Of a stretch of 5,952 nt of DNA, positions 5,785-5,952 are shown in pieces. A model generated the notes under the pieces. The model searched no databases. It was not told the DNA's origin and saw nothing but the letters and a program-made list of their open reading frames with translations. The position numbers and the translations under genes are program-made. Every line of letters begins with the position of its first letter. Within the stretch, counting starts at the first letter, position 1. The stretch is from Opitutales bacterium (GTDB lineage: Bacteria > Verrucomicrobiota > Verrucomicrobiia > Opitutales > Opitutaceae): assembly GCA_021772595.1 (NCBI GenBank), contig JAJFLS010000792.1, positions 1 through 5,952 of the forward strand. Direction: 5' to 3'.

Positions 5785-5952
5785 GGATAAGTCGGAGCGT
5801 GAAAATTAGGTCACTAGGTAATGACGTAAATCCTGAATAGGTAACGGTGATACAATTTTCGTTGGAAATCGCGTGTATCTGCGAACGAGTGAAGATATTC
5901 GATCTATTCGGTGGGGGTTAGGTAGGGCAACGACGTCCCGGCGTGCCGCGTT
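5785..5952. other. Apparently non-coding control region upstream of the minus-strand cluster
   Basis: Together with the small ORF this fills the 307 bp between the lipoprotein start and the window edge. I see no convincing ORF, RNA gene or textbook -35/-10 pair here. It does hold short TAGGT-type repeats (5807-5845, one more at 5919) and two weak palindromes: GTGA-N8-TCAC at 5799-5814 and GTAACGGTGATAC at 5841-5853. Its position in front of the first gene makes it the probable promoter/operator region. Confidence 0.35.
5807..5845. repeat. Short direct repeats TAGGTMA
   Basis: Copies of a heptamer: TAGGTCA at 5808-5813 (with its preceding T at 5807), TAGGTAA at 5815-5821 and TAGGTAA at 5838-5844; a related TAGGTAG occurs at 5919-5925. 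The first two abut, the third is 23 bases away, about two helical turns. They could be binding sites for a transcription factor controlling the minus-strand genes, but units this short may also recur by chance. Confidence 0.3.

Noticed and set aside
1..5952. CRISPR array, tRNA, rRNA, insertion sequence or attachment site
   Set aside because: No regularly spaced repeats, cloverleaf, ribosomal motif, transposase or terminal inverted repeats were seen on either strand.

Overview
This window looks like chromosomal DNA of a PVC-superphylum bacterium, most likely a Verrucomicrobiota member (Opitutae/Coraliomargarita-like) and less likely a planctomycete or Lentisphaerota. The reasons are the dense mix of iduronate-sulfatase-like sulfatases, a lipoprotein of the DUF1080 (3-keto-disaccharide hydrolase) family, a secreted propeller protein of a type I associate with that group, and the absence of any SusC/SusD pair. 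The taxonomic call is inference from gene content only.

Layout. Positions 1-780 (+) hold the C-terminal half of a sulfatase whose start lies outside the window. A 103-bp convergent gap (781-883) follows. The rest is a minus-strand cluster, read right to left: a possible 39-residue ORF (5784-5665), a DUF1080 lipoprotein (5645-4944 as read), a secreted beta-propeller protein (4892-3609), a complete secreted IDS-like sulfatase (3583 or 3592 to 2177) and a secreted six-hairpin glycosidase-like protein (2086-884). Gaps of 19, 51, 25 (or 16) and 90 bp suggest one operon, perhaps with a second promoter before the last gene. Positions 5785-5952 are non-coding as far as I can see and carry short TAGGT-type repeats and weak palindromes, the likely control region.

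How the genes fit together. Every complete gene carries an export signal (one lipobox, three type I signal peptides). The set reads as a small outer-envelope/periplasmic pathway for a sulfated carbohydrate: sulfatases remove sulfate esters, the (alpha/alpha)6 enzyme and the DUF1080 protein act on glycosidic bonds, and the propeller protein is an uncharacterised partner or enzyme. The substrate cannot be read from the sequence.

Main observation. The DUF1080 gene carries a clear single-base frameshift near 5022. Restoring one base recovers the conserved C-terminus (GYFALQDHG ... AAFRNIKVKNL) and moves the stop to 4927-4929, directly on the Shine-Dalgarno of the next gene. About 110 bp further along, the propeller gene has its strong Shine-Dalgarno and ATG out of frame with its body by one base, leaving either a 5-codon mini-ORF before a GTG start or a second one-base deletion. 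These are two possible lesions in one short stretch, caused by sequence error, early decay or (for the second) real translational coupling.
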